Shown one piece after another: positions 37,084 through 48,930 of a stretch of 64,000 bases of DNA; within the stretch, counting starts at the first letter, position 1; each line of letters starts with the position of its first letter. The DNA comes from Bryum argenteum (taxonomy: Eukaryota > Streptophyta > Bryopsida > Bryales > Bryaceae): NCBI GenBank assembly GCA_037043015.1, contig CM073322.1, forward strand, positions 25,758,364 through 25,822,363. Direction: 5' to 3'. The translations under genes and the position numbers were made by a program. Under the pieces are notes generated by a model, which worked only from the letters and a program-made list of their open reading frames with translations, was not told the DNA's origin and did not search any database.

Positions 37084-37695
37084 TTAAATTAGTGCTACCA
37101 GCATTTCTCGGAGGGTCCATAAGCCAATGGGATTTTTTCCCAGAATCCCCAGAATTTTTTATTTGGACCCCCTGACGATCAATTTTGATACTTTTGAATT
37201 CAAAAATGGAGACTGCAGCCCCGGACAACTATGGAAGCCTACTCTTGGCATCTTAAGCCTATACATCAAAAATTTAGGGGGTTCTATACCCTTCCCCTCC
37301 CTTGCCCCGGAAAACACTCATAGCACTCATTTTATCCACACCAACCCCACAAGGGTTAGGTGTTCTTCTTTATTTATTTGAAACATAAAGTCGGTGATGG
37401 GGATTTGAGAGGTACCGTACAACTTGACGCCATAGCCTTGTCGGCATCCCATTAATAACCGGTACGCAAGCATTGACTTATCACTTGGTCGTGTCCGCAT
37501 CGACGTGCCACCGCGTCTGATCGTTGACTTTCAGGCCATCGCCTCCAATTCAAGCATCGTCCTCATCAAGGATAGCAAGATGCAACTAGACTCTAGTTGC
37601 AGAAAGGTTTATTTAAAAAAACAGAACAACCTACTCTGCTTTTTCGGTTCATGATTGTGTTCCTGTCAATTGATTGTTTATTCCTCGTCAAAGGG
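37084..37695. other. Upstream region of the small secreted protein gene
   Basis: No gene until the TATA box at 37696. The last 200 bases are GC-balanced and likely promoter. Confidence 0.4.
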
Positions 37696-37701
37696 TATAA
37701 A
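37696..37701 (+). promoter_or_regulatory. TATA box of the small secreted protein gene
   Basis: TATAAA in the context GGGTATAAATCACC, 125 bases before the ATG at 37826. This predicts a transcription start near 37725-37730 and a leader of about 100 bases. Confidence 0.6.
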
Positions 37702-37825
37702 TCACCAGAGCAGCTCTTCAGTTCCAATTCCTCAGTGACAAGTCCTCGTCCACATCGAAAGGCTCTCGATCGATAGTCAGTAAAGTTACACAGTTTAGAT
37801 TCGTTACTAGCAAGTTAGTCCAGCG

Positions 37826-38296
37826 ATGGCGAATTACGCAGGAAAGACAAGCTTGCTACTACTGGTGGTACTGGCGCTCGTGGCGGTGGTGGCGGCCGGT
37901 GGGGACTCGCAGTGCGCCAAGAGCTTCGCAGTGAAGGGACGCAAATTCAAGCTCCAGAACCGACCCCTCTCGCCAGGCGAAGGCGTGGTGTGCCCCGAGG
38001 GCAACCCCAGCAGCACCGTCACGTTCTGTAATGTGGGGAGCAAGTTGAAGATCTTCGGTAACTTCGCGGCCGCGGACCTCGGCGTGTGCGACCCCTCGGT
38101 GAACCCCTACACTCTGCCCGCGGGCGCCCTGGTGCCTTACGAGCAGTACGACGATATTGTTGTGCTCCGCCCCGAGGGACGAGTGCCGTCCGCGTTTCGT
38201 GTGATGGTTTTGAATGGCAAGAATATTGCGTTGGGTCTTAGTGGTCAGAGATATGGCGTCTCCACCTTAGTCGACGCCGGCCCTGCCAATTGCTAG
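37826..38296 (+). CDS. Small secreted cysteine-containing protein, family not recognised
   Basis: Single-exon gene, 156 aa. An N-terminal signal peptide is clear: a Lys-containing start, then the hydrophobic core LLLLVVLALVAVVAA ending about residue 24. The mature part has five cysteines (30, 57, 68, 88 and the final residue 156), is Gly/Pro/Val-rich and has no membrane segment. The odd cysteine count leaves one free or intermolecular. Codons are distinctly GC-rich (many C/G third positions), unlike the surrounding spacer, which suggests high expression. A TATA box lies upstream and AATAAATAAA at 38369-38378 downstream. I do not recognise the family; a secreted defence- or wall-associated protein is only a guess. 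Confidence 0.75.
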   Translation: MANYAGKTSLLLLVVLALVAVVAAGGDSQCAKSFAVKGRKFKLQNRPLSPGEGVVCPEGNPSSTVTFCNVGSKLKIFGNFAAADLGVCDPSVNPYTLPAGALVPYEQYDDIVVLRPEGRVPSAFRVMVLNGKNIALGLSGQRYGVSTLVDAGPANC

Positions 38297-38368
38297 CTAA
38301 CCAGCTCGACACTGGTGTATCACTAGCCCGGTCGATTCGGTATTCCGGTCCCAGTCACCTTGTTCTAT

Positions 38369-38378
38369 AAATAAATAA
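38369..38378 (+). promoter_or_regulatory. Poly(A) signal of the small secreted protein gene
   Basis: Overlapping AATAAATAAA about 73 bases after the stop codon. Confidence 0.6.
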
Positions 38379-38396
38379 ACTGCTCGCCTCTGTCGA

Positions 38397-39660
38397 CATA
38401 CAACCCACTTGTCACTTTGTCACATCAAACCTGTCCCAAGTTGTGCATGTTTTCGGAAATTTTATTTTTGATCGATTCGAGCATACCTGAGATGGAAGTT
38501 TTAGTGGCTGTCAAACCGGTTCAGTTATCGACCCCGGAATTCTTCTTGAATCTCTTATCTCTGCTTACATGCTTCCCACTTGTCGGTGGCACTTTTGTTA
38601 CTGAATCATACCCGACTGTCCCAAGTTGTGCATCTTCTCGAAAAACCTTGTTTTTGATCGACACAAGCACGCATCGACGGAGGTAATTTTCTTATTTGGG
38701 TAGCTATCGATCCGGTTTCTGTCCCCTTGGACTGTTTCAAGGATCGCTTGTTGGTGTCTACAAGTTCCTCACTTATCAAGAGCACTTCAGTGTCCGATTT
38801 TGATTTTGATCTGTACGATCAAGCATTTCTGCAAATGATGAAGTATGATGCGGTGGCCACACTGGGATAAAACTCACTAGTCCAACCTCCGACTGCAGAT
38901 CGAAAAGCCTGCTGAACTGACAGTTACCAATTTCGGACCACACCGAAACGCTGGAACATGAAAAAGGTTTTTCAATTTTAGAATGCTCTTTTCCTGTTCA
39001 TGGTGTGCACAGAACACCAATATTAACATAATTTATAAATGATCTTATCCTCCATTCTCCAACTGACTGCCGGTAGCAAAATGTTGGCGTTTATATTTAG
39101 GAGATTCAGCCTCGTATTCTGTTCCGAACGTCTGGACCGCCGGTCCAACTGGTAAATGCACATCAGCGTGGCTTTCGTACGAGCATGTGACTGGTGATGG
39201 ATAGTTGACATCGATGTGATATTTCCATAAGCCAAGATCGTGTATGCCGAAAGTTTCATTCTTATTTCCGTTAAGTTAAGTGATGCAATGGATCGGTCGA
39301 GATCGGATTCGTTCGGCAGTGATTGCGGCAGTGATTGCGAATCCTCCGCCGACGTGACTGTGCATGCGTTCTCAGCTCTTGTGAGTGCGCCGAGCCCTGT
39401 TTCAGAAGAAAAGAGCACTGTAGTAGCCTATTGATAGCTGTGTTGGGACTTGGGGAATTGAAGTCTGCATGGGGAGTCCAGGTCAAGATAGATAGAAACT
39501 CCGGTCCCTTTCTAAGGGGCCGACGTGAATGAAGTGTCCGTTTGTAATGCTAATATCCTGATGGCCACCGGACAAGGGGAAATTGGAACAATAATACTTC
39601 CCCGTTCAGGTCAACATATTTCAAAAACTTTAAACCAATTATTGTATTAATGATTGAACT
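38397..39660. other. Spacer with a diverged direct repeat
   Basis: TGTCCCAAGTTGTGCAT followed by a TTTTTGATCGA stretch occurs at about 38430 and again at about 38619. Short ORFs at 39020-39530 on both strands have no recognisable family. No gene called. Confidence 0.35.
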
Positions 39661-39662
39661 AA

Positions 39663-39960
39663 TACACAATGATCTAGGGCAAGTTGCCTTGTCCGGCTAC
39701 GGGAATCTCTAAGTCAAGTCACTCACATGAGTTCGAGCCCAATTGGTTGCTCAAGAACACATTAGAAAATTAGTAAAGTGGGGGACAAATTCTCCATATA
39801 TGAAGCCCTTGGGGTCGCTTTATAGAATGAAAAACAAGGTCAGGGGGCCAATCGACAAGAACGTGTGGCCAATTCATATTTTTAGTGCGGTTCATGCTTT
39901 AGATTTGTTCACAATAGAACACTCCACTAAATTTATAGTCTTGTAATAAAATCAAGAAAT
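39663..39960 (+). repeat. Possible SINE-like repeat
   Basis: GAGTTCGAGCCC at about 39730 matches a pol III B box. Downstream, GAAGCCCTTGGGG with flanking sequence matches, in reverse complement, the block near 49960-50010 (CCCCAAGGGCTTC). A dispersed short element is likely; the SINE class is inferred from the B box alone. Confidence 0.3.
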
Positions 39961-40014
39961 TACCCGGATATTATGAAATTGACCCTTCCATTTTTGTAGC
40001 TTCCAGTTTTTGGA

Positions 40015-40225
40015 CACTACTAGGAATTGTGTCCTGAAATGTTGATTGAATTATATGTCTAATATGATATAAGAGACTTGTGTCTGAAATGACATAGAAG
40101 TATGTCATTTTCGACATAATTATATCTACAATGACTTATTATTATGTCATTTAGAACACAAGTCTCACATGTCATATTGGACATGTAAGTCCAATCAATA
40201 TTTTAGGACGCAATTCTTACTAGTG
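40015..40225. mobile_element. CACTA-type foldback MITE with GGA target duplication
   Basis: A 211-bp element that is nearly one long palindrome. It starts CACTACTAGGAATTGTGTCC and ends GGACGCAATTCTTACTAGTG. The 3-bp duplication GGA lies at 40012-40014 and 40226-40228. CACTA/TAGTG ends and a 3-bp target duplication are the hallmarks of the CACTA (En/Spm) superfamily. The inner arms continue pairing (GACTTGTGT against ACACAAGTC), so a transcript would form a long hairpin. Confidence 0.85.
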
Positions 40226-40489
40226 GGACCATGGGTCATGTTATTACTTGTCTTCTACTTAATATTCCGCTAAAATGGGACGTCTCAACTTTTTGGACTA
40301 TAGTTCAAAACCATGTTATATTTCAAAATTTGAAGGTGATATATGGAGTATGATTATTATGATTATAAATACAAGTGATATTACAAAAATTGTGACACTA
40401 CAGAGTACATCATTGTGTAGGGATGCAAATGTAAGTTCTAGTGTGACAAAATGGCACTTGGAATAGTGCCATTTTCACAGAATTGAGGT

Positions 40490-40770
40490 TTTAATTGGAA
40501 TCCATCCCGAAATTAACGCTGCAATTTAACGGTAAAGAATAAATGTCTCCTCCAAAATCATCTATTTCATCATTTTTCTTATTGCGGAAACATCATTGCA
40601 AATCCGATAGAAAAAGTATTCTTGAATCGATTAATTTTCAAATAGAAAGTTATTAAATTTCATCTTAAGACTATGATTGTGTAAAAAATTCATGAAAAAA
40701 TAATTTGATTCCACATTATTGTCTTGCAATGGTAAACATGCTTTTATTTGAAAAAACACAATTGAAAGCT
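40490..40770. repeat. Dispersed repeat family R, copy 3
   Basis: Related to the right half of 35571-35930 (AAACATCATTGCAAATCCGA, then CATCTTAAGAC and AATTTGATTCCAC). The family's left half is missing here. Confidence 0.5.
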
Positions 40771-41313
40771 ACCTTTACTAAGATGCATGCTATTAATTCA
40801 TACTTCATTATATGGGTTTGAAATATTTTACCACGGAAATTAGTCTCAATTTCATACATGCCCCAAGTAGATCTGTCAAAAATGAAATTCAAAAGAAGAA
40901 GTATTGGCACTTCAAAGTTTAAGCCCTTTATTCAGAATGTTGTTTTTCAACACTATGGATATTTAGAGGTTGAGTATGTAAAGAAGAAAGTTTGTGTAGA
41001 TCTCTAAATATACTAATCACCTTAAATTCTTGACATTGTAAAGAAAAAGGTTTAAATACTCAATTATGGTTCTAATATTGCCAACCTATGACAACCAAGT
41101 GAAACAATTAGATTGTTGAAGTAACTTGCAATATTTTTCGAAGTATTTGTAAAGCATGGCACTACCACGTATTAGGTTGAATGAGGTTTTTATGAAAAGG
41201 GTGTGTTAATTTTGTCAAATCAACCACTCATTTTTGGATTTGTAAATTTGTGGACACTCCTTCAAGTGTTAAGCTTACATTAGCATTGCTAAATTTCACC
41301 TAAAATCTTGAAT
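40771..41313 (+). other. Upstream region of the CFAP20-domain gene
   Basis: AT-rich sequence without a recognisable gene or core promoter. Confidence 0.35.
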
Positions 41314-44300
41314 ATGGCTCATCGCCTATCACGACCAAGTCAATACCAAGGGGGTGCTTCATACAATGTCTTCACTGCTCAAGTACAACCTTAAAACTTA
41401 TCAATATTTTGAAAAATATATTTGTTTATACAAGTTATTTTGCTAAGATGTTTAAGTGTTTCATGCATATTTCTATTACTTGTCTATATAAAAAACATGA
41501 AACTTTAGGTTTCAGACATATATTTGATTGGGTCTTAAAATTGTAGAGGATACATCTATATTAACATGATATTGTACAGAAAATAATAAATGATTATGTA
41601 GTTTTTTTTTTCTTATTAGTGATGATATTACGTTCTTTCTCAAATTTATGACTTCAATAAGCATGCAATTTGTGAAGGTTGTGAGATTTGAGTTTAATAA
41701 GTGCCGATATTGAAATAAATCCAAAAAGTCTTGTAGAATATCATCATTTATTACATTGATAAGCATAATTAAATATGTAGTATGAATGTGGGTAATGGAT
41801 CAATATGAAGTTGTTTAGGTTCATGTCTCGTACTGAAGTACTATCTATATCAATATAATATTTTTTATTAGATATTGTCTTATTGCCACCTTATGCATTT
41901 ATTATTAGTTGACAATTTTTTCTTCTTGTTTGATGTAGGGGAGCAATCCAACTAATGACTGTCAAGTATGTGGCAAAGGCATTCAAAAGGTTAGCTCAAA
42001 TTCAATATATACAACTATTGAGATTCGAACATTAAGAAATATGTTGCAAATTAATATGCATTAGTATATATTACCTCATTGTATTTTTATGTACATTAAA
42101 TCCATATCCACGCAAATTTACAAATAAATTTGTAATCTTGATTTTGTGAAGTTATATGACAAATCCGTGAAGACATATATTTATAGTTTATGTGGGAAAC
42201 CCTTTTCAAAAATTCAACTTCCGAAAGATAGTATAGCAGGTCTAGATTGCAAACTTTAGTATATTTGCATAATTAGGTCTAGATTGCAAACTTTAGTATA
42301 TTTGCATAATTATGTCATATGTTATGTACATAATTTCAAGAATGTTTGGCTATATGAATATTGTGAAATTTTGTACTTCTAAATATTAATTTGTTTAAAT
42401 AGGTCTACACTTACTACAACCATTTATAGTATTACAAGTCTTTATACCAATGGGCCAACCCTTTGCATTTGATTTGAGGTAAGAGATATATAGGTTTTTA
42501 TACTTTTAATATTTACATTTATTGTAACTTTTGAAATTGATCACTTGTGTCTAGACAAGAGGCCATTTAATTGTAAATGATATCACATCATGAATTCAAG
42601 TAGTTTCATAATTGAATATTTTATATAAGTATATGATCACATGCAGTTTAGAATTTATTCCCCGCACCATGTGTTATACATTGGGAATTTCAATAAATTT
42701 GGAACTAAGCAAGCTGAATCCTTGGAGCAATTTGATTTAGTATATGTTACTCATTAGTAATGTACATAGCCAAATTTAGGTTGATGCGTACTTACTCTAA
42801 CAAATACATGTAATATAACAAATTCATGTGCACTTGTTGTACTCACAAGGATGGCACTTGACAATTTCCCAATTCAATAAATATGGTGTTTACTTTTCAA
42901 GTTTGATGTTAGTGGTTTTGACTTATATTATCATGAAAGATATATTTGAGTATGGTAACATGCTCAAAAATGGCACAATGTTTAAATTAGTAAGCTAACT
43001 GACGAAAGGCTAAGAAAGTTAAGTGCAAAAAAACAAAAACACAAAGTCTGTAGGAGATTGTACAAGCTGGAGTAAATAAAATTTTGATTAGAATAGTTAT
43101 GAATTTGGGTAGTAAGAATGGTAGATGCTCCTAAATCCTCACACTCTAGAATGTACACCATGGGGGTCATTAATCTTTGAAGTTGGAGTTCTATTGTACT
43201 TCCTCCTTGTATTCTCCTAGTGTGTTATTTTTAATCCAGTGTGGTTTTTAAGTATCCTACCTTCTCAATCATCTATATTTATAATTATCTATCAAACTAA
43301 GAAATCTTTTCATGGATTTAGGGTTACCGATACAACAAATACAAGCCGAAAAATGTACTTTTCTACATCATTTAGTGATCTAAAGTCAACACCACTGCAT
43401 TGTCAAATACCAATATCAATGGCAAGAATACTAGTCAATATCAACATACTTTAGAGTCTATATGATACATCTATATATACTCCATGTTATTAGTCATTGT
43501 TGTAATTAAATTTACTTGATAATCTTATTATCACTCAAATTAAAACTTGTTTCACATTGTGATATTACAAATTTTAAAATTCTCTTATATTGTCAAAGCA
43601 TATTTGTATTACAGGTTATTTGTGACATATGGTTATCATTGTCAATCAATGTAGCTGAACTTTTTTCATTTTGTTTCAAGGGCATGGTTTTTCGGTAAGC
43701 TTTCTTTTTTCTTACATCAAATTATTTAAAATCTTAAGCAAATACTCATTAATTTTTTTGATACATAATGTAAAACAAATAGAAATTTATTTCATGTTAT
43801 TATTGATTGCAAATTTATAGACTTATATTTATTGTATTTCATGAGTGTATAACGTGGCTTTCTTTGGCATGCAGTTCAATAGACACAATAGCTATAAATC
43901 CGGTTTGTAAGATTCGAAAAGTATTCACAATGCGCAATCAATTAAAGGATTTTGACTCAACTAATAGCTCTTTTGCTAATAATTGTGAGGATTATTTACC
44001 CCAAGAGCATGTCTTTGCACTTGATGTAAACAATACAACTCAAGTATTGGATGTGGCAACTCTACAAAAAAGTTTCAAAGGTTTAAATGATCTTACAAAT
44101 AGTAAGTCATGTCAACAATGATAATTTTTATCAGTTGATCCCTTTTTATAACAAGAAAACCAAGTAATCTTCTTTAATCTTACTCACTATTAGTTTCTTG
44201 ATAGGTACACAAGAAGAATCAATGAAGCTCCAGAAAGTTAAGATGAACAAGTTGGACACAAGACAAGTTAATATTTTTAGCATATTATGATAATTAATTT

Positions 44301-47300
44301 ACCTCATCATTACAATCTCTACAAAATTCTTATATTCTTAATTTTTTCTCATGGTATAATTGTTTTTTAATGTTAGGAAGTTGATGTTGTCATATCTGCC
44401 TAGGTTGTAATTTTTAGAAAACAAAGTTTTTGTCATGTTTTCTTGCTAAATTTCTATCACACAATTTTTTTCCATCTTCAATGGTATTTGATCAAAATTC
44501 CTTAGTGATATTTAACAAATGCAGTTGAATTTTATATTTGTAAATGGTGCAAGATTATTCATTGTTAATTCTATAGAAGAACTAATGCATTGCATTCGAA
44601 TATAGTTAAAAGTGACATAATTGTGTCTTTATGGTGATGTTTTGTGTGATATAGGTACATGTGGCATTTGGATCCAGAATTCCCTTAGCACTATCTACTA
44701 TACAAATTAATACAAATCTTCCTTGTGACAATAAGCCTCATGTCATTAGAAAAAATCATAAAGAAGGAGAACGCATAGAAGCAACTCACCTTATCAAAAA
44801 TTGTGAATTACCATCATTAATAATCAAAGAAGACCAAGCTGACAAACAATCGGTGGAAAAAACAGAGACGATACAAAATCTTCTCAAGCATGCCAATTCC
44901 TTCAATAAAAACCATCACAGATTTGGATCAAGAAGAGACCGAGGAATAGCAGATTTGAATGGGCTATCCCCAAGTGACGAGTATTGTGAAAGATCAAAGA
45001 ATGTACAATTCATTAATGATGAGTTCAAACTACCTCCTCATATGATCACCTCAAAGGATATAAAATGTAAGTCAAATTCCATCACCGTTGAAGATGACAA
45101 CTTTTTGGTACAATCTTCTCCTAATAAAGATCGTGTTTCAAGCACGATTTTCGAAGAGACTGAAACAACTATTGATCATCAAAGTCTAAATGATGAAGAC
45201 GGCTCTAAACAAGCACGACACTTGAAAGCATTAAATTGTGAAACTTTGAACCCTTTGACATTAGAGACAAATCTAGATAGAGAAGGTTGTGAAGAAACAA
45301 CGTTAACTTCTAAGAAAAAAGCTGAAGATGCCAAATCACTTGAATCAAGACTAGGTCTCGGAAAAAACACACGAAGGGGTTTTAATTCTGATAATGAAAA
45401 AAAAAAAGAATATAAACAAACAAGATATCTAGACTCTCCACCTGGAAGTCCTCCTTGTGGTTGGAAAAATTGCACTAAAGATGATGAAGTAAAGCCTTTA
45501 AAAATAACATCATTCTTCAACAAAATTTGTGATGACATGAATAATATTAGAAGTTCAAATGACACTGATGATAGTTTACATTCAATGGCTTCATTTGATG
45601 CCATAGAAGATTATGGAGATTCCAAAGAAGAAGGCATAAAATTGCTTACAAATGATGATGCGATATACAACTATAAAAAAAAATCTATGCAAGACATAGA
45701 GAATATTATATCAAATGTTAACGATGAAGTTCTTCTAGGAACAAAAACAAATCTAGCAAAATCAAGTGTTGGGGATTTTGATTCAATGTTTCAAGATTCA
45801 AAATTTGGGAATTTAATGTCATATGAAGATTGTGGCATTGGGAACAAAATGTCGTTAGATAATGACATTAAGCATGTACAACATCATCCTTCAAACAGTC
45901 CATACAAGTCTTTCAATCATAATGATGATATCAACAAGTATATATGTAATGATTTCATACCAAAAAATACATGCATCAAAGACAACATGAAAGGTATAAC
46001 ATCATCGTCTATCAGGAATGAAAAATAAATAGTACAAGTTGTAATTTCTTGTAAGTATTGTAGACTATATACATAGTCAAAGACAATGATAACTTGTAAA
46101 TGTCTGTACCAACAATAAATATGAAATACAATGAATTGGTGCTAGATTCAACATTTGGCACAAATTCTTGCGAGACATTGGGAATATCCAAAACTCTCAA
46201 AAGTGAGGTAAAACCTATACTTATTATAATGATTTGAGCTTTTAGGTATCGATTATTGATGATGCTCAAAATTTCTTAAATTAGTCCAAAATAATCTCAA
46301 ACTAGCAAAAGAGGGTGGTGTGAAGCCTCTAAGAGGAGTGTCTGGGTCACGGATTTTATTTACTATTAATTCTTGATGCTACAATGATGCACAATGTGGC
46401 ATTATGTCATGCTATATATGAGATGTCAAAAAAATCACTTATACTAAATTATTTCATATATGAAATATTGATGGATAAACAAATCTTAAATGTAGGATGG
46501 AGATATTGAAGATTGTAAAAAGGATCTTGTTTCTTCATATAAAACTTATAATGATTGTGATTATTTTAAATCTAATGACAATGAAGATTTGAAGGTGTCT
46601 ATAAATAAAGGTTTACCACAATTGGATTCAACATACAAGTGAGTAATATTTCTTATACCATTTGGTACTGGAAGTTTTTTGTACATTACGAATTAAAGAG
46701 TTGTTATGAGCATAATTTGTGTTGTCATGTTCAATACAAACAAATAGATGGTGGAAATCAATATAAGAAATTTACTTGAATTCGTAGCTTTGCCAATGTA
46801 ATGCATGAGGTTTGTTTTGTTTTATATAGAGATATAGAGACTCCAACCTCTCTTAAAAAAAACTCATCTCCATCTTTAGAATGTAAGGATTATAGTGAAA
46901 AGAAATGTGAACCGCTTCTTGAACATGAGAATCCAAGAATAAAAGATCTCAACTCCACTTTGAGACATAAAGGTACATTTCTTAATAAAATAATATCAGT
47001 CTTTATTCTTTACTTTAGTCAAAACTCTTACAACATCATATGTAGGAATTTCGTCGTTTAATTTTTTTAAATGTTGAGAAATAATGTAATCTAGAAGAAT
47101 ATCAGGTAGAGTATTAATTGTTTGCATAACTATTTGTTTCACTATAGTTCTTTATCTAGATTGGTTTGTTTGTAGTCTCCAAATAGTAATATATGAATAT
47201 AATTGTCTTTCATATCTCTACGGTAATAAATAAGTGTACAATATATATAGTTGAATTTTTTAATCATCCATATAACATATGCTTGCATTGTTGGTGCAGA

Positions 47301-47397
47301 CAATGAACGACCAAATGATGATTTGGATTTATTATATGATCCTACTTTAGATTGCTATTATGATCCAAAAACTAATAGATACTATGAACTCAAATAG
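41314..47397 (+). CDS. CFAP20 (DUF667)-domain protein, CFAP20DC-like
   Basis: Probable ciliary protein. Exons, all phases consistent: 41314-41382, 41939-41989, 42152-42239, 42403-42478, 43322-43433, 43615-43694, 43875-44101, 44205-44266, 44655-45993, 46146-46207, 46496-46638, 46830-46972, 47300-47397; 849 aa. Exons 1-7 encode a CFAP20 domain: YQGGASYNVFTAQ, YDKSVKTYIYSL, KIQLPKDS, VLQVFIPMGQPF, STPLHCQIPI, IWLSLSINVAEL and CKIRKVFTM follow that family's order. The rest is long, Asn/Asp/Lys/Ser-rich and probably disordered, ending LDCYYDPKTNRYYELK, a compact aromatic motif. Long size and an N-terminal domain point to CFAP20DC (human C3orf67) rather than CFAP20 itself, which is about 190 aa. 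The donor of exon 5 is weak. The gene is more AT-rich than its neighbours. Expression in sperm cells is inferred. Confidence 0.75.
42239..42312 (+). repeat. 37-bp perfect tandem duplication across a splice donor
   Basis: The unit GGTCTAGATTGCAAACTTTA (first 20 of 37 bases) starts at 42239 and again at 42276. The first copy begins exactly at the exon 3 / intron 3 junction, so the donor AG|GTCTAG exists twice. Confidence 0.85.
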
Positions 47398-48852
47398 AAG
47401 TCATTCTTGGATTCATTGCTTGTTATATTGTGTAACAAGCTTAGCTATGAAAACAATTTGTGTGGATCAAGTGCAACCACACTTGTGACTATTGGTGCTT
47501 TAAACTTGACCAAATTTTCTATTATTTAGTAAGTTTTCAAGTACTAAAATTAATAAAATTCTTGACAAGGCCAAAAAAATCTATTATGCTTATTTATAAG
47601 AATGAAAAAACATACTCTTTCTAATTGGAAGTAAATAGGAAGAAAACTTGACTTCTTAAAAAACATATAGCTCCTATATTACTTATATGTTTAAATAATT
47701 GTTATCCTTAGTAATATCTAGACTAAGCTATATAACTGGCAAGAACTTTATTCCAATGTTTTTGGATATAATCTTATATTTGTTTGCAGTACTCCACATA
47801 TTACCTTCACAATGGTCCTTTTTCAAAATTAAGTAGCTTATTGACATCCACAGCAATGAACCACCTTCCAAATTACAGCACCTTCCTGTAAAGTAAAGCA
47901 ACCTTGAGGATGACGCTTATGGTGTTATAATCATTATTTATGGTGTGAAGAGAAGGATTGAAATCCTCAACAACGTTCTCACCTTTTGTCAATGTAATTG
48001 TAAGAAATTTTTTTAAACCCAAAAGTAAGCTAGAAGCTTAGATAAAATATTTTTAATTTAATATTATGTTAAATTTTAATTAGTTAACATAATATAATTT
48101 TTAGTATAGTGTGTTCAAAAAATATAATAAACTAAGTTTATATTTGTGAACACATATTTTAGGAAAAGGATTTCCTTTTTGTACACTATATTGTTAACTT
48201 CTTACTTGTATTGTGTATGTGTACCAGGATCCTTTCTATGTAACAAAACGAATAGCCATGTGATGATTAGACATAGAAGTATATAAGGTGACTTGATTTA
48301 TGATTGACCCAACTTACTTTAGATCTCAGTTGATGAACAAGAGTACATAGAGATTAATACCTAAGGTGATGAATTATTCATAGTTGAAGTGATGGAAAGC
48401 AGTTACAATCATATCTGCAACTCAATACAAGTATATTGAAGTTATGGTGTTACCGGTGTAGAATGGTAAATAGTGTAAAATATCATATGTGGATGAAATG
48501 TTCAAAATCATTTCAAGTCAAACAAATTTGATACAATGATGTCATTTTTTATGACTTTTCTTTCCAAGAATCCTCATGTTAGTTTCAACGATGCTATGGA
48601 TAATGACTTATTCTTTGAAGATGAAAGTGGCTAGTTTGCATTGTGTTAGAAACAACATCTACAATTTTTCTCAATCACTAATTAAAAAATAAATTATATT
48701 CTATCAGCTAGATGGGGTGAATGGGGTGAATGGGGTGAAGCTCTTAATGTATAATCTCAAAAATATCCATTTGTTATTGTATTTGAAGCCCTATCAAATT
48801 TCTTGGCTCAAAAAATAGCCTTTTAGTGGTGAAAAGTGCCAAAACGTCTACG
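47398..48852. other. AT-rich spacer downstream of the CFAP20-domain gene
   Basis: No gene seen. A three-copy 10-bp repeat (GGGTGAATGG) is at about 48714-48742. Confidence 0.35.
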
Positions 48853-48930
48853 AGGGGAAAATAGTCCAAAGCTAGACAACTTGCACTCGAATCTATGCCT
48901 TGCCTTCAAAACACCTTTAATTTACTGATT
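48853..48930. repeat. Dispersed repeat family R, copy 4 (short)
   Basis: ATAGTCCAAAGCTAGAC followed by TTGCACTCGAATCTATGCCT matches the left part of copies at 30586 and 35571. Confidence 0.55.

Noticed and set aside
39023..39418. 131-codon open frame on the minus strand
   Set aside because: Overlapping frames on both strands, low-complexity Ser/Asp content on +, and no domain.
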